A stretch of 42,103 nucleotides of DNA, from the NCBI GenBank assembly GCA_032718475.1, contig JAUCBJ010006093.1:1-42103 (forward strand), written 5' to 3'. The DNA is from Nemertoderma westbladi. Its lineage: Eukaryota; Xenacoelomorpha; Nemertodermatida; Nemertodermatidae. Shown piece by piece: positions 19,807-29,715 of this stretch (its first letter is position 1; each line of letters opens with the position of its first letter). Both the position numbers and the translations under genes were made by a program. The notes beneath the pieces were generated by a model, which saw only the letters and a program-made list of their open reading frames with translations, had not been told where the DNA came from and searched no databases.

Positions 19807-21513
19807 TCAGAATTCTTCTTTTGAAACTCTGAAATTCTGTATGTTATTGCAACGTCTCCACACCGCGTCTGCTAGTTGTTCTGAGATAAAATCTGTAGTA
19901 CTGTAGTAAACACAGTAGTACAAACTAAAGTCCTGTAGATCATCAAACGTCCCAGAATCCACGATTTCATTGATATCTTCCAATAACTTGTGTTGAGCCG
20001 GACATCCATGAATGAACTTTCGTAAGGTAATCTTAAGTTTAGTTAAAGATGACACGTATCGCAGTACCGGTATTAAACTTTGGTATTGATTTGTAGATAT
20101 TTCAAGAGTGTCAATGAGCATCACTATATTTATAGCGGGGCTCATAAAATTTATAGTGGTTTTTAATTGCAATGTATTTATGTTTGGAAATATGTATGCT
20201 AAATCAGAGAATGATACTGGATTTTCTAATTCACCAACCATTATAGGCAACTCACGGAGCTTCAATTGCATGACTTGAGGTAGAGTAATGCCTCTACGAA
20301 AGCTTTGAGATATGAGATCATGATAACTCGAATCATTCCTAATGGACCATAATAAATCCAGCCGAGACAGATTAGGAAACTTTCTGAGTTGGTCGAAGAA
20401 TCTAAAGTCCTCATCATTTGTAAGTTCCACTATGAGCGTCTGGATTTTATTTTGGCAATGGGGGATAAGGAAATCCCTGAGGTATGTGGTGTTGTAGGGG
20501 GTCAAAAACAATCTCTCCCCAATGTCGAAATATCGGTAGCAGAAATCAATTTTTGATCGGCTGTTAATTAAGTTATGGAGAATGTCAATCGATTTATCTG
20601 TAATAATGTCGCATTTTTTGAGTAATTTCTGTAATTCGACTAAATCAGTGACTGATAACATGCAGCAATTCATAATAGTGAGTTCCTTTAATCTCCCCAG
20701 TTGTGTTACTCGACTTAGAGCAGCAAAGGTGACGCCGGAAGAAAAAATACTCAGAACTTCTAGGTTGGGACAACTTTTAAAGATATCATCAAGAATGGCA
20801 TCATTTATGCCATTTAACTTTATAATTGTGAGCAGATTAAATGTAACTCCACTTCTAAAAACTCTCGCCACTCTATCATCATATAAACTATGAAATCTGA
20901 TTTCTAGAATATTAATTGCTATAGAAATTTCTAAAGCTGTCAAGACACTTGCCAACCTTGGGATCCAGCTTATAAGAGGTTCAATAATATCCATAGAAAA
21001 TTCAGTAACAAACTCTCTGTCTCTGTCCAGACAGAGTTGAACTGTATCTAAATTATTGAGATAAATATCCCCATAGGTTTCCATGATACCGGCCAAGGTT
21101 GGTTCCTGTCGAGGTGTATACCAAAATGGCAGAGGAGGTAATTCCTTAAACTTCAATAGCAACTGTTTAAATGCCATAACAAAGGCGTGTAGAATGTACC
21201 GGCGTATATCGAATTTAAGAAAGTCGGCTGCCGAAACCTTATCGCTATAAAGTTTCAACAAACCTTTATAAATATATCCCCAATCATAGTCTTGTTCATA
21301 ATCAAACATGTTCCTTAATATCGAGAGTCGCCGCAATATCCATGACATTCCACGCAAACTCACAAAGCTTTGTTCACGGGTTTTCCATCTCAGAGTTTCT
21401 GCTTTAACTATTCCAGCAACCAATGCCCGTGTTATATTGGCAATTCCGAATTCTTTTAATGTTAATAGCCGACGGCAGTTGTTGTTAAGAATCACGGCTG
21501 GTATTTTATCCAT
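19807..21513 (-). CDS. Intact intronless F-box-like / LRR-like protein, 568 aa
   Basis: A single uninterrupted 568-codon frame from an ATG at 21513, standing out among decayed transposons. Residues 4-44 (IPAVILNNNCRRLL, TLKEFGIANITRAL, AETLRWK) follow the spacing of an F-box: Pro near the start, conserved Leu, acidic-hydrophobic pair, final LxW. The match is weak. Leucine-rich repeats are suggested at ~225-285 (SCPNLEVLSIFSSGVTF, LGRLKELTIMNC), ~357-395 (KFPNLSRLDLLWS) and ~410-500 (PQVMQLKLRELPI, FPNINTLQLKTT, VSSLTKLKI). If real it would be an FBXL-type substrate receptor of an SCF ubiquitin ligase (inference). No transposase, RT or zinc-finger motif is visible. The lack of introns fits a retrogene or a TE-amplified family; it abuts hAT repeat copy B. 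No signal peptide or membrane segment is evident. Confidence 0.6.
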   Translation of the reverse strand: MDKIPAVILNNNCRRLLTLKEFGIANITRALVAGIVKAETLRWKTREQSFVSLRGMSWILRRLSILRNMFDYEQDYDWGYIYKGLLKLYSDKVSAADFLKFDIRRYILHAFVMAFKQLLLKFKELPPLPFWYTPRQEPTLAGIMETYGDIYLNNLDTVQLCLDRDREFVTEFSMDIIEPLISWIPRLASVLTALEISIAINILEIRFHSLYDDRVARVFRSGVTFNLLTIIKLNGINDAILDDIFKSCPNLEVLSIFSSGVTFAALSRVTQLGRLKELTIMNCCMLSVTDLVELQKLLKKCDIITDKSIDILHNLINSRSKIDFCYRYFDIGERLFLTPYNTTYLRDFLIPHCQNKIQTLIVELTNDEDFRFFDQLRKFPNLSRLDLLWSIRNDSSYHDLISQSFRRGITLPQVMQLKLRELPIMVGELENPVSFSDLAYIFPNINTLQLKTTINFMSPAINIVMLIDTLEISTNQYQSLIPVLRYVSSLTKLKITLRKFIHGCPAQHKLLEDINEIVDSGTFDDLQDFSLYYCVYYSTTDFISEQLADAVWRRCNNIQNFRVSKEEF

Positions 21514-21640
21514 ATTTGTTTACATTTAATTTAGTTATCACTATGCCCTGTGTACCCACATTTTGACAAATACAACATTATGACAATTATGTTTTTTGTT
21601 AAAGAACATATATTTCATATTCTAGGAGAGTTAACTAAAT

Positions 21641-21690
21641 ACTATGGGAGTCCGTGCTGGGCTCTAACTGCTGAGGATACCAAAAATCTG
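21641..21690 (+). mobile_element. Small RTE-like LINE fragment
   Basis: About 50 bp encoding YGSPCWALTAEDTK, nearly identical in sequence to the matching part of the elements at 10651 and 27034. It is too short to have any function and has no tail. Confidence 0.75.
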
Positions 21691-21699
21691 GGTACCTGA

Positions 21700-22304
21700 G
21701 ATATGAGATATTAATTTCAATAAAAATTACGCGATTCCTAAATTTGTACACTACCCGGTTAAAAAGAACGCAGGTGATGGGATTAGTCCTACAATTACGC
21801 CAACAAAAGATAAGTAATTGTCAGTAAAATAAACTTATTGTGGTATACAGTACTACACCTAGGGGACTGGCCTAGGTGTAGGAGACTGGTACAGGGAAAT
21901 ACAGATTATATAGGATCTATGCTGCTGATACTGCACTGGCACAGTGTGTAAGTACTGTACTGAAGTACAGTATGGGTACCGGTAGGATGCCTATTTAGGC
22001 ATTTAGGCATAATTTGGTTGTTTGGCGAGCTAATACTTTGGACTTGCTGCTTGGCATTTACTTTGATATTTTATTCTTTGTAATAATTTACTATGATCAC
22101 TGGAAGACTTATTGATATTGCAATGCGCTATGGTTCATGGTTCGGTTTTCTATGGTTTACAATAACTTAATAATTAAACTTACAGGTAGATACTGGTATT
22201 TATTACTGGAAAATACAGAAATAAGCCTAAAGGGCGGCTGAAATCTTTCAAAGATTCGGTATTATACACCTGATTGGTGAGTAAGTACATTACATATATA
22301 TTAT
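21700..22304. other. Upstream region of the Ty3/gypsy element, possible 5' LTR remnant
   Basis: AT-rich, no coding homology. A 5' LTR would be expected here, but I cannot match it to the short 3' LTR fragment at 25604. Contains CAGTAC/GTACTG-rich sequence near 21845-21985. Confidence 0.35.
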
Positions 22305-22958
22305 ATGGGCCGACACATTATGGGCCGACACATTATGGCAAAGTACTCACTACCAGATTCATTAAATGTTAATTCTGAGGATATGGCATTAGAATTTGCC
22401 GAATGGCGAGAATCTTTCGAGTACTGGGCAGATGCAACAGAACTACGGTCCACAATTAATCCAGTAGCAAAACAAGTTGGTGCCTTAATGACTTCTATTG
22501 GCAAATTTGCTCAACGAATTGCAAAACAGAACTTTATATATGATGAAAGAAGGCCACGTACTCTTGATAATATTCTGGCGGACTTCCAACACCAGTTTAC
22601 TCCACAACAAAATCTACTCATTTGTAGGTACAAGTTTGGTATACGCCACCAACAGTCTGGTGAAAGTATTTCTGATTATTTTACTGGACTTAAAGAGATT
22701 GCCGGCCTTTGTGATCTGGCCAATGAAACACCTGAAACCCACCTACGAGATACATTTATTTGTGGTATTACTAACGATAGGCTACAGCAGCAATTGTTAC
22801 AGCAAGCTGCGATTTCTACAGTTAAACATATCAGGGATGTTGCTGCAACTTTTGAGACTGTTACATCTGGCACTAAAACCCAGGTTTCCACAAACAAGCC
22901 GGAAATCGATTCTTCTGATGTACTCGCAGTACAAAATACTTGTTCATGGTCGCACTGA
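22305..22958 (+). pseudogene. Ty3/gypsy retrotransposon Gag-like ORF
   Basis: A 217-codon frame with retrotransposon Gag character: EFAEWRESFEYWADAT near the N-terminus, then LDNILADFQHQFTPQQNLL, GESISDYFTGLKEIAGLCDL and LRDTFICGITNDRLQQQLLQ, all matching the capsid-like region of metazoan Ty3/gypsy elements. The likely original start is the ATG at 22335; the frame extends upstream by a 15-bp in-frame tandem duplication (22305-22319, 22320-22334). The C-terminal zinc knuckle is missing because the frame runs at about 22930 directly into reverse-transcriptase thumb sequence. A deletion has removed nucleocapsid, protease and the catalytic RT core. Confidence 0.8.
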
Positions 22959-25508
22959 GAAAGAACATGATGAAATTTTAGAAAAGGTATTACGGCGATG
23001 TAAAGAGGTAAATATAGAATTACAGCCTCCAAAATGCAAATTTAAGAAATATGAAATCACTTGGGTGACCTCTTTTCTGGTAATGGTATTGTACCAGACC
23101 CAACTAAGGTAGCAGCAATAAAGGACTTACCCATCCAACAAACATTGCTGAAGTATGCCGATTTCTATTTAGCGAAATTTCTTCCTAATTTTAGCAATTA
23201 TACAGCCCCAATACGTGACTTTCTACGATCACATAATGTCTTCCAGTGGTCAATGGCTTGTGAAGATTCATTTAAGAAACTGAAAGTCTTACTCACTATG
23301 GCACCAGTATTAAAGTATTACAATGTATCACATGAAACTTACATACAGTGCGATGCATCACCATTGGGACTTGGTGCCACATTACTACAATGGGAGACCC
23401 CCACAGCACTACTCCGCCCAGTTGCCTTTGCAAGCCGCTCACTTTCACAAACAGAACAGCGTAAAAGTAAAGTAAAAGTAAATTTTCTTCGGCCACTAGG
23501 CCAGGGATTACGCACAAAGTCTGACGACTTATTTCCAGTGCGGTCCCCCCAGAACTTTACTCCCCAGAGGAAACTCCAGTACTCATTTAGCTACCACTTA
23601 AGGATGCAAGGCAGAGATGCGCCCTGGCTGGTCCCTTTAAAGCATTCGTGCCGAAACGAAAACTGCCCTGGCCCATGTGAGGATCGAACCCACGACCTAC
23701 AGGAGATGTGAATTCAATGCAACCACTACACCAAGGTGGAACATGTTGGAGCGATATGTGTGGAGCGATATGCCCAAATTGAGAAAGAAACCCTTGCCAT
23801 TGTATTTGGTGTGAGTAAATTTTGCCAATATATAACTGGCCTGAAATTTACAGTATTATCTGACTATAAACCATTGAAATCAATATTCTCAAAGAGCCTT
23901 GACCAATCAATGTCCAGCGAGAATAGTTCGATTTCTCATTGCTCTACAACCCTTTAGCTTTATAGTCGAATTCATCCCTGGAAAGAACAATATCATCACT
24001 GATACTTTATCTCGGGCACCATTATGTAATGAAAGCTGGAAATTTCAAAGACATATTTCTTAATATTATTTTAGATTCATGTCTCATATCCATTAATGGG
24101 ATTGCTATGGAGAGTTTATGTTGTCCAGAAGTTGCTCCTCTTATAAAATTTATCCAGAGTGGGAATTGGTCAATTGTCCCAGATTCATGCAAACCAAATC
24201 AATCTAAAGATCAGAAATGTCAATCATCTATACAGACCTAGACCAACCAGTTGTATGTCGTAATTCACAAATAGTAATTCCCATATAATTTAGACCCAAT
24301 GTTCTAAAGCTGGCACATGAAGGCCATCCAGGATATACCAAAATGTTGCAACTTTTACAGCGGACTGTTTGGTGGCCAAGTATGACCATTGCTGCATTCC
24401 TTTTTGTCCGAAACTGCCATGCATGTAAACTAGCCAGTAACCCACCACCTCCACAACCTATGCATCAATCACCAATATTTGGAATCTGGGATCGACTAGC
24501 CATTGATTGTGCCACAATCAATAGCAATAAGTGTCTTACACTATTTGATTATGGGTCTCAATATGTGGATGCAATTCCTTTAAATTCTTCAAACTCATCT
24601 AGCAATTGAGTCTCATCTTTGCACATTTTGGACTCCCGAAGTTGAATTGTCTCAGACAATGAGCCTATTTTTCATTCAGAAGTCTTCATTAAGTTCCTCA
24701 AGAAACTTGGAATTTCTTTAATACGAGTTTCTGCATGTTATGCACAATCAAATTGAATGATTGAGAGGCTGCATCTTGTAATTAAAAAGATGATGAGGGA
24801 TTCTTCAACTGGTAATAGTCAACCCTTCAAACTGCAACTAGCAACAGTTCTCCTAACTCTGCATTCCACACACCACAGAATTACGGATGAAATACCTCCA
24901 GAAGTCCTTTATTCATACTTTGAAACCACTTACAAGCTCGCCTTCCACGTATTCCAGCACCTATATCCCTACCTGATGAAAAATACCTCTATAACAGGGC
25001 CAAAATCGAGTCTAATTGTAATAAATGCCATAAAGTTTCTCCTCTAGACCCACTCTACCTTGGAGATCGAGTTATGATCAAGAATACTACATGGCCGGGC
25101 TACTCGTATCTTGGGCATCGGGTCAGTGATATCCGGGGTGATAAAGTCATTCTGCAACCACCTAATGGAAATAGACTGATATCTTGTAATCGACGTGCTT
25201 TAAATGTTGTTATTCCAGAACATCAAGATCATTTCCGCAATGATGATAGTGATACTGTCCCAGTTAGTTTGCCAACCCAACCACTAGACAGCGATGTTGG
25301 CCTTCATAGTTCACTGACCCAAACACCTAACAAAACATCCGTGCAAACGGAGTATGTTCTAGATCAAGATCACCCACATCCTGTTACATAACCTGGATCG
25401 CAAACATGTGAGCCTGATCCAATTGTTCAAATCCCATCACCCGTACCACCCCATTCTAGGTGATATCCAGTGAGAGACCGCAAGCCACCCCAGTATTATG
25501 GTGTATAA
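22930..25508 (+). pseudogene. Ty3/gypsy Pol remnant: RT end, RNase H, integrase
   Basis: Fragments in order: ILVHGRTEKEHDEILEKVLR with PPKCKFKKYEIT (end of RT, catalytic aspartates lost), a frameshift near 23056, YLAKFLPNFSNYTAPIRDFL, the RNase H start (YIQCDASPLGLGATLLQW, PVAFASRSLSQTEQ) interrupted by a SINE, then AQIEKETLAIVFGVSKF and TVLSDYKPLKSIF. The integrase follows: zinc-binding HEGHPGYTKM ... CHAC, LAIDCATINSN, SDNEPIFHSEVF and an ERLH catalytic-Glu segment, with stops near 24608 and 24755. The C-terminus has LGDRVMIKN and ends RDRKPPQYYGV-stop at 25506-25508. Many lesions mean it is inactive. Confidence 0.85.
23462..23745 (-). mobile_element. tRNA-derived SINE inserted in the RNase H region
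   Basis: On the minus strand the head is TTGGTGTAGTGGTTGCATTG (box A) and GTGGGTTCGATCCTCAC (box B). The body then runs leftwards to a (TTTTAC)n-like tail at about 23462-23485. Right of the SINE, GGAGCGATATG occurs twice in tandem (about 23749-23780), and AGCG is shared at both junctions, suggesting a short or decayed TSD. It splits RNase H between SLSQTEQR and YAQIEKE. It is a different SINE family from those at 9700 and 10239. Confidence 0.8.
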
Positions 25509-25603
25509 ACTATTGAATGTAATTGTGGCCTATTATAATTTAGGTTTATTATGTTAAAACAAACTCATATATTGACTTAGACCGGTAAGAATGGTGGAGG
25601 GCT

Positions 25604-25654
25604 TGTTATTATATTATTTGGATTTTATTGTAGAGAAGTAATGTGGTATACTAC
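25604..25654 (+). mobile_element. 3' LTR start of the Ty3/gypsy element (truncated)
   Basis: A purine-rich stretch AAGAATGGTGGAGGG just before TGTTATTATATTATTTGG at 25604 looks like a polypurine tract followed by a TG-initiated LTR, about 95 bp after the Pol stop. The LTR is cut short where an old RTE-like LINE fragment begins. Confidence 0.5.
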
Positions 25655-25800
25655 ATCAGGACATTACTTTTGCCTTGACCAGCCTTTTAACAATCTTGTG
25701 CTTTGGCAGCCTCATGTAGAAAATAAGCAAGGTGGAGAGCCCTTGACTTTCAAGAGACCCCATTTTAAAGACACTGGCCTCGCAGATGCGAAGTTTTTTT
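25655..25800 (+). mobile_element. Old RTE-like LINE 3' fragment
   Basis: Encodes HYFCLDQPFNNLVLWQPHVE and LTFKRPHFKDTGLADAK, a diverged version of the end of the 27034 element (about three quarters identical by eye). Its greater divergence marks an older insertion than the near-identical pair. Confidence 0.75.
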
Positions 25801-25849
25801 TAATTACTAACCATTTTAAATTTGAAAAATGACTAGCTACCGTCAACAC

Positions 25850-25896
25850 GGGTGACTTTGAAGGTTGGGTGACTTGGAGCAGTGGGGGTGACTTGG
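25850..25896 (+). repeat. Left subterminal GGGTGACTT array of the Tigger-like transposon
   Basis: Three direct copies: GGGTGACTTT (25850), GGGTGACTTGG (25867) and GGGTGACTTGG (25886). The last, with its flank GGTTATATGTATTTTT, mirrors the right end around 31315-31326. Likely terminal or transposase-binding repeats of the element whose gene lies at 26349-30750. Confidence 0.6.
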
Positions 25897-26040
25897 TTAT
25901 ATGTATTTTTTTTTAATTTTTTTTTTAATTATTAGTGCATTTATCAGACAACCTTTTTATAAAATATTTACTCATTATTTCCCATCTATATAGGGCAGTA
26001 GGGCCTAATTTGTACAGGGCATTTTTCGATACGGCTCCCT

Positions 26041-26117
26041 AAAGTTGACTAGCCTGTCTAAGATATTGACTTATATATTCTAGTCAACTTTACATTACAT
26101 TACATTACATTACATTT
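26041..26117. repeat. 12-bp inverted repeat and (ACATT)n pentanucleotide repeat
   Basis: AAAGTTGACTAG at 26041-26052 pairs exactly with 26080-26091. It is followed by about five ACATT units to 26117. Both lie in the 5' non-coding part of the Tigger-like element. Confidence 0.8.
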
Positions 26118-26348
26118 CATCCAGATTTTGTCCATTCACATAACGATATAAGGTTAGCCTAAACTCTAAATGGCACAATACTATAGCATATACTGATATA
26201 GCAGTATAGCCTACTAATACTGTTCTTTATTACCTATATTTATAAGCTATAAGAACTATAGATTACTATAGTTCTATAAGGTCAGAAGGTAGCAAACTAA
26301 CGCACTTTTCTTTTTCTGTTTTTCAACATAATGCACATAAACAGCCTA

Positions 26349-27033
26349 ATGCCTCAAAAATATGTTCGGAAGCCAGGTTCGCAACCATAATTGACAGGGT
26401 ATGCTCAAAGCGCCATGGAAAAGGCCTTAAATGCAGTAATTGAACATGGCAATTCCGTCTACAAAGCTTCGAAGGAAAATGGTGTTCCTTATGGAACACT
26501 GTACAGAAAGAGTCAATTTGGGTCCTACATTAAAAAACCATGGTGGACAAACATTTCTAACCATGGAAGAAGAGAAGAAAATTGTTAATGTCATAAACAC
26601 TGTTACAGAGTGGAAATGCCCACTTAAGGGTATAGATGTCATTCTCCTCGTTAAAGAATATATCGATTCTACTACACCTGGGGCTGGAGGTTCTAGGTTT
26701 AAAGACAATCAACCGGGTCGAGATTGGTTAGAAAACTTTAAAACTCGGCATAATTTAACATCCAGGATGGCTCAGAATGTCAAACCAGCATGGGCTGAAG
26801 TTACACCAACAACAATCAATGAGTATTTCGACAACATAAAACCAATACTGGAAAGTGTCCCTGAGACACACATCTTCAATTATGATGAGACCAATGTAAA
26901 GGACGATCCAGGGTCGAGGAGTGTCATATGTTCTCGGGGGCTGAGGCGTGTTGAACAAAAATCTGCCCACTCGAAATCATCAACAAGCGTCATGTTTTGT
27001 GGTTCAGCTTCAGGGAAATATCTGCCTCCCATG
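26349..27033 (+). pseudogene. pogo/Tigger-like transposase, N-terminal part (HTH_psq and first catalytic Asp)
   Basis: An ATG at 26349 opens MPQKYVRKPGSQP, a TAA, then MEKALNAVIEHGNSVYKASK and GVPYGTLYRKS, a Pipsqueak-type helix-turn-helix for DNA binding. Near 26510 the frame shifts by one, continuing with LGPTLKNHGGQTFLTMEEEK, FKTRHNLTSRMAQNVKPAW (CENP-B-like second binding region) and FNYDETNVKDDPG, where the Asp at 26884-26886 is the first catalytic residue. It breaks at SGKYLPPM (27033), where an RTE-like LINE is inserted. The gene resumes in the same frame at 29716. One nonsense and one frameshift mean this copy could not make transposase even without the insertion. Confidence 0.85.
27023..27033 (+). 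repeat. Target-site duplication, left copy
   Basis: TGCCTCCCATG, identical to 29705-29715. It marks the insertion of the RTE-like LINE into the transposase gene. Confidence 0.95.
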
Positions 27034-29704
27034 ACAAACATTGGACAAAATAGACCAAATCTCTAACCGCATCATCCGTTGCCACTTCTCATGTTCTGGA
27101 AGACTGGCTAAGAAGTTTCCTAAGGTGGTTCTGATTGTGTGCTACTCTCCAACTAGTGTTGCCCCTGTAGAGGAGGTGGAAAATTTCTACCACAATCTAC
27201 AAGCAGCTACATCGCCCTGAGTCTATAGCAATAGTGTTAACCGAAATTCTGTCCATCTTCAGGATTTTATCTCTGGAAATGGATTGTTTTCGGGTGGAAC
27301 CCAGTTCAAGAAGCGAACTGGAAAGCTATGGACTCATAGTGGACCCAGTGGTCACAAGTCCCAGATAGACCATATTCTGTTTCGTAGGAAATACAGGAGC
27401 TCTATACAAGACTGTAATGCATTTACACTTCGACCCTTCTCCAGTGATCACCGCCTTATTGTGGCCAAGGTAAGACTTAGTCTGCGTGCTAGCAGAACAA
27501 CGAAATCTGCCTTGCCGCGGCATGACTGGTCCTCTCTGTTGCAACAGCCAAGTGTGAGATCCAGCTTCACACTACAGCTGAGCAACAGGTATGAGGCTCT
27601 TGCCTCTGAGGCGGCAGATCACTGTGAAGGCTATACTGCCTTTACAGAAGCAGTTAAGTTAGCAGCTGCAGAAACAGTTCCTGTATACCCTCGAAACAGG
27701 AAAAGGGCCACCTGGACTGACAACAAAATTCAGAAGTGCCGAAATGACCTTCATAAGGCGCAGAAAGAGTCCCGACTCAAACAGACTACAGGGGCCAAGA
27801 ATGCAGTTAAGGCTGCATCTAGGTCCCTGAACAGGCAGTACTCTGTTAATATACAGGAGCTAATAAACCAACAGGTTGATGCCATCAATGATGCTGACGA
27901 CAGCAGGCAATCATCCCAGGCATGGAAATCAATCAATCTGCTTACTGGGCGAAAAAGCCAACCAACCACCAAGGTTAAGGCTGAATCACCAGCCGATCGC
28001 CTCAATGGTTGGAAAGCCCACTTTGAAAAGCTCCTCAATAATGACAGGGTATTGCCTGATAACTTTATAGAAGTAAAAGTGTCTGAGTCTGTACTCCCAG
28101 ATATTCCCATTAGCGATATCTCCTTTGCAGAAGTGAAGGCTGCTGCAAAGAGCATTAAGACCAATCGTGCCAGTGGAGTAGATGGTGTTCCCCCTGAGGT
28201 TTTTAAAATACCTGAGTGTTTAAAGCTCATCTATCCCATTATAGTAGACATGTACCAAACAACAAGAGTCCCACAAGAAATGAAAACAAATAAGTTGGTG
28301 CCAGTTCCCAAGAAGGGCAACCTAACACTCTATGGTTCTTTTCGGGGAATCTCATTGATCTCGATTGCTGCAAAGCCATACAATAGGATTCTATTAAATC
28401 GCATCAGGGATCCCATTGAGAGACTGCTCCGTGGAAATCAGAATGGGTTCCGTAAAGGTCGTGGGACCAAGGAGCCCATTTTGGCACTTAGAAGGATAAT
28501 TGAAGAATTATCAAAAAAGAAAGACAGGCATCTGGCTGTTATCTTTGTTGACTTCTTCAAGGCCTTTGATTCAGTCTCTCGCTCACGTATGTTCAGCATA
28601 CTTTCATTATATGGGATTACTGATGAAATTATTGCAGCAATCAGATCAGTATACGATGGTTCGACAACATTTGTGTCTACTGTTGACGGTGACACAGAAC
28701 CATTTGAAGTGTTATGGCGCGTCCTACAAGGAGACACACTTGCACCATTCTCGTTCATTATTGTGGTTGACTATGTTCTACGCATGTCCTTAGATCATCA
28801 TAATGATGATGGGGTGATGATAACTCCACCTACTGGCTCCAGAAGTCGAGGAAATCCTGCCAAGTACCTAACTGATCTAGACTTTGCTGATGACTTAGGA
28901 GTACTCTCAGAATCATTAGAGGGAGCCCAACGGCTCCTCAGTTCATTAGAACATGCTGCTTCTAGTGTTGGTCTTTTTATTAACTCCAGAAAGACCAAAA
29001 TTCTGACCGTTAACTTTGAAAGTCCTCAGCAAGTCTCTGATCGGATGAGCATAAGCTCAAAGGATGGTATGCTTGAGCATGTGGACGACTTCTGTTACCT
29101 GGGATCATGGATCCGGAAGTCAGGTGAGGACCTTCGAATACGCAAGGGAAAGGCATGGGCAGCCTTGAATAGGCTTTCCAGGATTTGGAAGTCACCGAGA
29201 ATTAATCGGAAACTTAAGGTCCGATTATTAAGAGCAGCAGTAGTTCCAGTACTCCTCTACGGGAGTCCATGCTGGGCTCTAACTGCTGAGGACACCAAAT
29301 CTCTGGATGGCACATTCACAAGAATGCTACGCCGGGTTCATTGTGTCAAGTACAATGCACACATCTCCAACCAGACACTATATAACATTGGAGGTGTCTC
29401 ATTGGTTCCCCCAAGCTTGACACTAGAACAAAATCGCCTCCGCTTTGCAGGACATTGCTTTCGCCGTGAGGACCAGCCAGTTCATAATCTTGTACTTTGG
29501 CAGCCTCATGGAGTGAATAAGCGTGGTGGACAGCCCATGACTTTCTTGAGACGCATCTTAAAGGACACTGGCCTTAAAGATGCGGATGATCTAGCAAATG
29601 TCATGGGTGATAGGGAGTTGTGGCGGTGCAATTTTGTTGACAAGCCGGCACAGCATTCTTAAAAATGCTGCTGCAATGCAGCATGCCGATCCTAGTAGTA
29701 GTAG
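27034..29704 (+). mobile_element. RTE-like LINE with intact 792-codon RT frame, 5'-truncated
   Basis: The insertion starts within the endonuclease: after a frame with FPKVVLIVCYSPTSVAPVEE it is interrupted (stop near 27220), then an open frame 27284-29662 runs from FSGGTQFKKRTGKLWTH through SQIDHILF and FSSDHRLIVAK (endonuclease end). The GDxN segment is missing, as if about 25 codons were deleted. Reverse transcriptase motifs are complete: NRASGVDGVPPEVFKI, NQNGFRKGRGTKEPILALRR, FVDFFKAFDSVSR, RVLQGDTLAPFSFIIVVDY, DLDFADDLGVLSESL. Next comes DFCYLGSWIRKSGEDLRIRK and the C-terminal domain ending FVDKPAQHS. The element ends GATCCTAGTAGTAGTAG, abutting the TSD. The RT may be active; the truncated endonuclease is probably not. 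Confidence 0.92.
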
Positions 29705-29715
29705 TGCCTCCCATG
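29705..29715 (+). repeat. Target-site duplication, right copy
   Basis: TGCCTCCCATG, directly after the TAG-repeat tail. In both copies CCT CCC ATG is read in the transposase frame (P-P-M). Confidence 0.95.
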
